64,000 bases of DNA. Source: Reichenbachiella sp. (GTDB lineage: Bacteria > Bacteroidota > Bacteroidia > Cytophagales > Cyclobacteriaceae). Both the position numbers and the translations under genes were made by a program. Location: assembly GCF_033344935.1 (NCBI RefSeq), contig NZ_JAWPMM010000001.1:2652001-2716000 (forward strand), written 5' to 3'. Below are positions 62,494-64,000 of the stretch, piece by piece. The notes below the pieces were generated by a model. The model searched no databases. It was not told the DNA's origin and saw only the letters and a program-made list of their open reading frames with translations. Each line of letters opens with the position of its first letter. Positions within the stretch are counted from its first letter, which is position 1.

Positions 62494-63312
62494 ATGAAAT
62501 TTCCGCTATTGGTTGCGATCCTGGCTTTCTTATTTGTTTCATGCGATGAACTCGATGAAATTCTAGACTTAGGTTTATCCGATGAAGAGATTGTTGAAGG
62601 TTTGAAAGAGGCTTTGGATACAGGATTGGATAGTGCGGTGACTTCAGGGTCCTCCGTTGATGGTTATTTAAAAAATGAAGCCATTAAAGTCTTGCTACCT
62701 GAAGAGGTGACTAAACTGCAGTCAGAGATAGCAAGTGGAAGTGTAGCCGGTGTCATATCTTATCAAGATCTCCTGGATTTATATGTGGCAACAAATGCAA
62801 ATATAGATACAGACCCATTCGAAGAACTCGTGGTTGCCATGAATAGAGGAGCAGAGAGAGCCGCCACAAAAGCCACTCCGATTTTTGTGGACGCAATTAC
62901 GAGTATGAGTTTTACGGATGCCTTGGGTATTTTGCAGGGTGGAGAAACAGCCGCTACAGATTACTTTAAAACAAATACTAGCAGTGCATTAATCACTGCA
63001 TTCCAACCAGATATTAAAACTGCACTAGGAGAGACTGCTGCTACAGATATCTATGCAGGGGTTGTTGATTTTTTAAGTTGGGAACATACTGAAACTGTTT
63101 TGTTTGTACCTGTAACGGTAAAAGTGAATGACTACATAGGTCAGGATCTCAGTTTACCTGAAACTTTAGACGAATACGCAACTACCAAAGCGGTAGATGG
63201 CCTATTTCATTTAGTAGGTGAGGAAGAAAAGAAGATAAGAAAGAATCCACTCGAATATGCTAGTGACATTATCCAAAAAGTCTTTGGCAGCGATGAGGCT
63301 ACGGGTAATTAA
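62494..63312 (+). CDS. DUF4197 lipoprotein
   Basis: A 272-residue lipoprotein. Cys17 ends the signal (ILAFLFVSC) and is followed by DELDE, fitting surface export. The DUF4197 hallmarks are GLSDEEIVEGLKEALDTGLD, AMNRGAERAATKATPIFVDA and LGILQGGETAATDYFKTNTS. The family is widespread in Proteobacteria and Bacteroidota and uncharacterised. The ATG at 62494 starts a proper signal peptide; a TTG three codons upstream is less likely. It is a single-gene unit. Confidence 0.9.
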   Translation: MKFPLLVAILAFLFVSCDELDEILDLGLSDEEIVEGLKEALDTGLDSAVTSGSSVDGYLKNEAIKVLLPEEVTKLQSEIASGSVAGVISYQDLLDLYVATNANIDTDPFEELVVAMNRGAERAATKATPIFVDAITSMSFTDALGILQGGETAATDYFKTNTSSALITAFQPDIKTALGETAATDIYAGVVDFLSWEHTETVLFVPVTVKVNDYIGQDLSLPETLDEYATTKAVDGLFHLVGEEEKKIRKNPLEYASDIIQKVFGSDEATGN

Positions 63313-63337
63313 TCATTCGATTCATTTCCACATTATG

Positions 63338-63345
63338 TACATTTG
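63338..63345 (+). promoter_or_regulatory. Candidate -7 box upstream of the last gene
   Basis: TACATTTG fits TAnnTTTG and lies 23 bases before the ATG at 63368. No suitable -33 TTTG was seen. Confidence 0.4.
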
Positions 63346-63367
63346 TGTTTTGAACTGACGCGACAAA

Positions 63368-63832
63368 ATGATTAAGATCACCAAACTTCTTTATACCCTT
63401 TCCATTTTTGTTTTTCTTGTTACCCTGCTTTATGTATATGCTTTTTTACCAGATCAAATTGGCGTATTCTTCGATACAACTGGTAATGCATCGATATCTA
63501 TGCACCGGGCCGATTTCTTTTACTCAGCCTTAGGGTTGTTTATCCTAACTAACGGATCTATCCTGTTGTATAGGAGGATGAATAGGGGATACCTTAATCT
63601 TGGAAAAACGAGTTTTGAAGATATGACAGCCTCTGAGATTATTTATCACTGGCTCAACGGACTTTCATTTGTTATTAATGTGATTTACATCTTTTCAATC
63701 ATGTTTGTAGGTATGTATCACAATTCAGAACATTTTGATATCACCAACTATGTCGCATTGATTTACATCGGTCCGGTACTTTTAGCTGGCTGGATTTTTT
63801 GGTTTATTTATTTACAATTTTCAAAGAGGTAA
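63368..63832 (+). CDS. Small multi-pass membrane protein, unrecognised family
   Basis: A 154-residue protein with four membrane helices (about 5-27, 50-70, 95-117 and 127-150), opening with MIKITKLLYTLSIFVFLVTL. The short PDQIGVFFDTTGNASISMHR between helices 1 and 2 recalls DUF1648-type proteins, where LPxxIPxHFxxxG is typical, but the match is partial. I assign no function. It appears to be transcribed alone. Confidence 0.72.
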   Translation: MIKITKLLYTLSIFVFLVTLLYVYAFLPDQIGVFFDTTGNASISMHRADFFYSALGLFILTNGSILLYRRMNRGYLNLGKTSFEDMTASEIIYHWLNGLSFVINVIYIFSIMFVGMYHNSEHFDITNYVALIYIGPVLLAGWIFWFIYLQFSKR

Positions 63833-63899
63833 AAAACTTCTGTCTGTCAATTAGTTATGCCGATTGATTTAAATAATCAGTCAAATATTTTCATGATTT

Positions 63900-64000
63900 T
63901 CAGACCGATGCACGAGTATTTCGAGTTGAAATTTTTACTCCAAATGCTCTATATTCACCTCCGATTTTGGAAAGTGTAAAACCCCCATTTTTAGTTTTTG
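63900..64000 (-). CDS. Possible C-terminal end of a leftward gene (edge of window)
   Basis: An open frame of 32 codons enters from the right edge and ends at TGA (63900-63902). The sequence NGGFTLSKIGGEYRAFGVKI looks like a beta-rich protein end, but 32 open codons can arise by chance. Confidence 0.2.
   Translation of the reverse strand, partial: KTKNGGFTLSKIGGEYRAFGVKISTRNTRASV

Noticed and set aside
1-64000. Mobile elements, prophage, defence islands, CRISPR arrays
   Set aside because: No transposase, integrase, phage, restriction or Cas genes and no spaced direct-repeat arrays were found.

Overview
The window looks like core chromosome of an aerobic marine or environmental Bacteroidota, most probably of the order Cytophagales; that placement is an inference from gene content. 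The signs are a SusC/SusD pair, many lipoproteins with acidic residues after the lipid-anchored Cys, a CRTAC1-type FG-GAP protein, a hybrid sensor with an AraC output, TAnnTTTG promoter boxes, AT-rich DNA, and the order parA-parB-DUF5683-dapB-lepB. I see no phage, insertion sequence, CRISPR array, rRNA or recognisable tRNA.

Layout. 1-2.4 kb: start of xseA and a LytS/LytTR two-component pair. 2.7-10.8 kb: SusC, SusD and a large FG-GAP/ASPIC lipoprotein. 11-16.1 kb: an amino-sugar block with a NagB-PIG-L fusion, a NagX-like membrane protein, a BadF-type kinase and a ROK kinase. 16.1-21.4 kb (minus strand): a PAS histidine kinase and an ECF-sigma operon. 21.6-29.5 kb: pyrG, yidC, parA, parB, DUF5683, dapB and lepB. 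29.6-34.5 kb: ung, apaG, a methyltransferase, a coiled-coil protein, DoxX facing MarR, and a tandem Usp protein. 34.5-37.8 kb: all three serine-synthesis steps in two genes (SerC-like and a SerB-SerA fusion), with a structured non-coding RNA candidate between them. 38.3-41.8 kb: CPA1 antiporter, GPP34 protein, K+ channel and a lipoprotein. 42.1-45.1 kb: a TPR hybrid sensor/AraC regulator preceded by an unannotated 31-residue ORF. 45.4-48.9 kb: a TlpA-like lipid-pathway-neutral thioredoxin, a helical protein, a rhomboid protease and a catalytically degenerate alpha/beta hydrolase.

48.9-60.2 kb is a metal block. A minus-strand operon encodes a DtxR/MntR regulator, a metal-binding lipoprotein, an ATPase, a permease fused to a DtxR-like domain, and a second permease. 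A perfect 16-bp palindrome lies just upstream of the regulator. Diverging from it are a DUF4856 lipoprotein, an imelysin lipoprotein, an HTTM membrane protein and a TonB-dependent receptor, which together suggest surface iron capture. The last part holds a haem-binding-domain protein, an SDR enzyme, two MscS-type proteins, a DUF4197 lipoprotein and a small membrane protein.

The best leads are the ncRNA candidate at 35.74-35.93 kb, the permease-repressor fusion with its palindromic operator candidate, the 31-residue ORF beside the hybrid sensor, the NagB-PIG-L and SerB-SerA fusions, and strong terminators placed inside apparent operons. Functions rest on motif recognition by eye; no database search was run.
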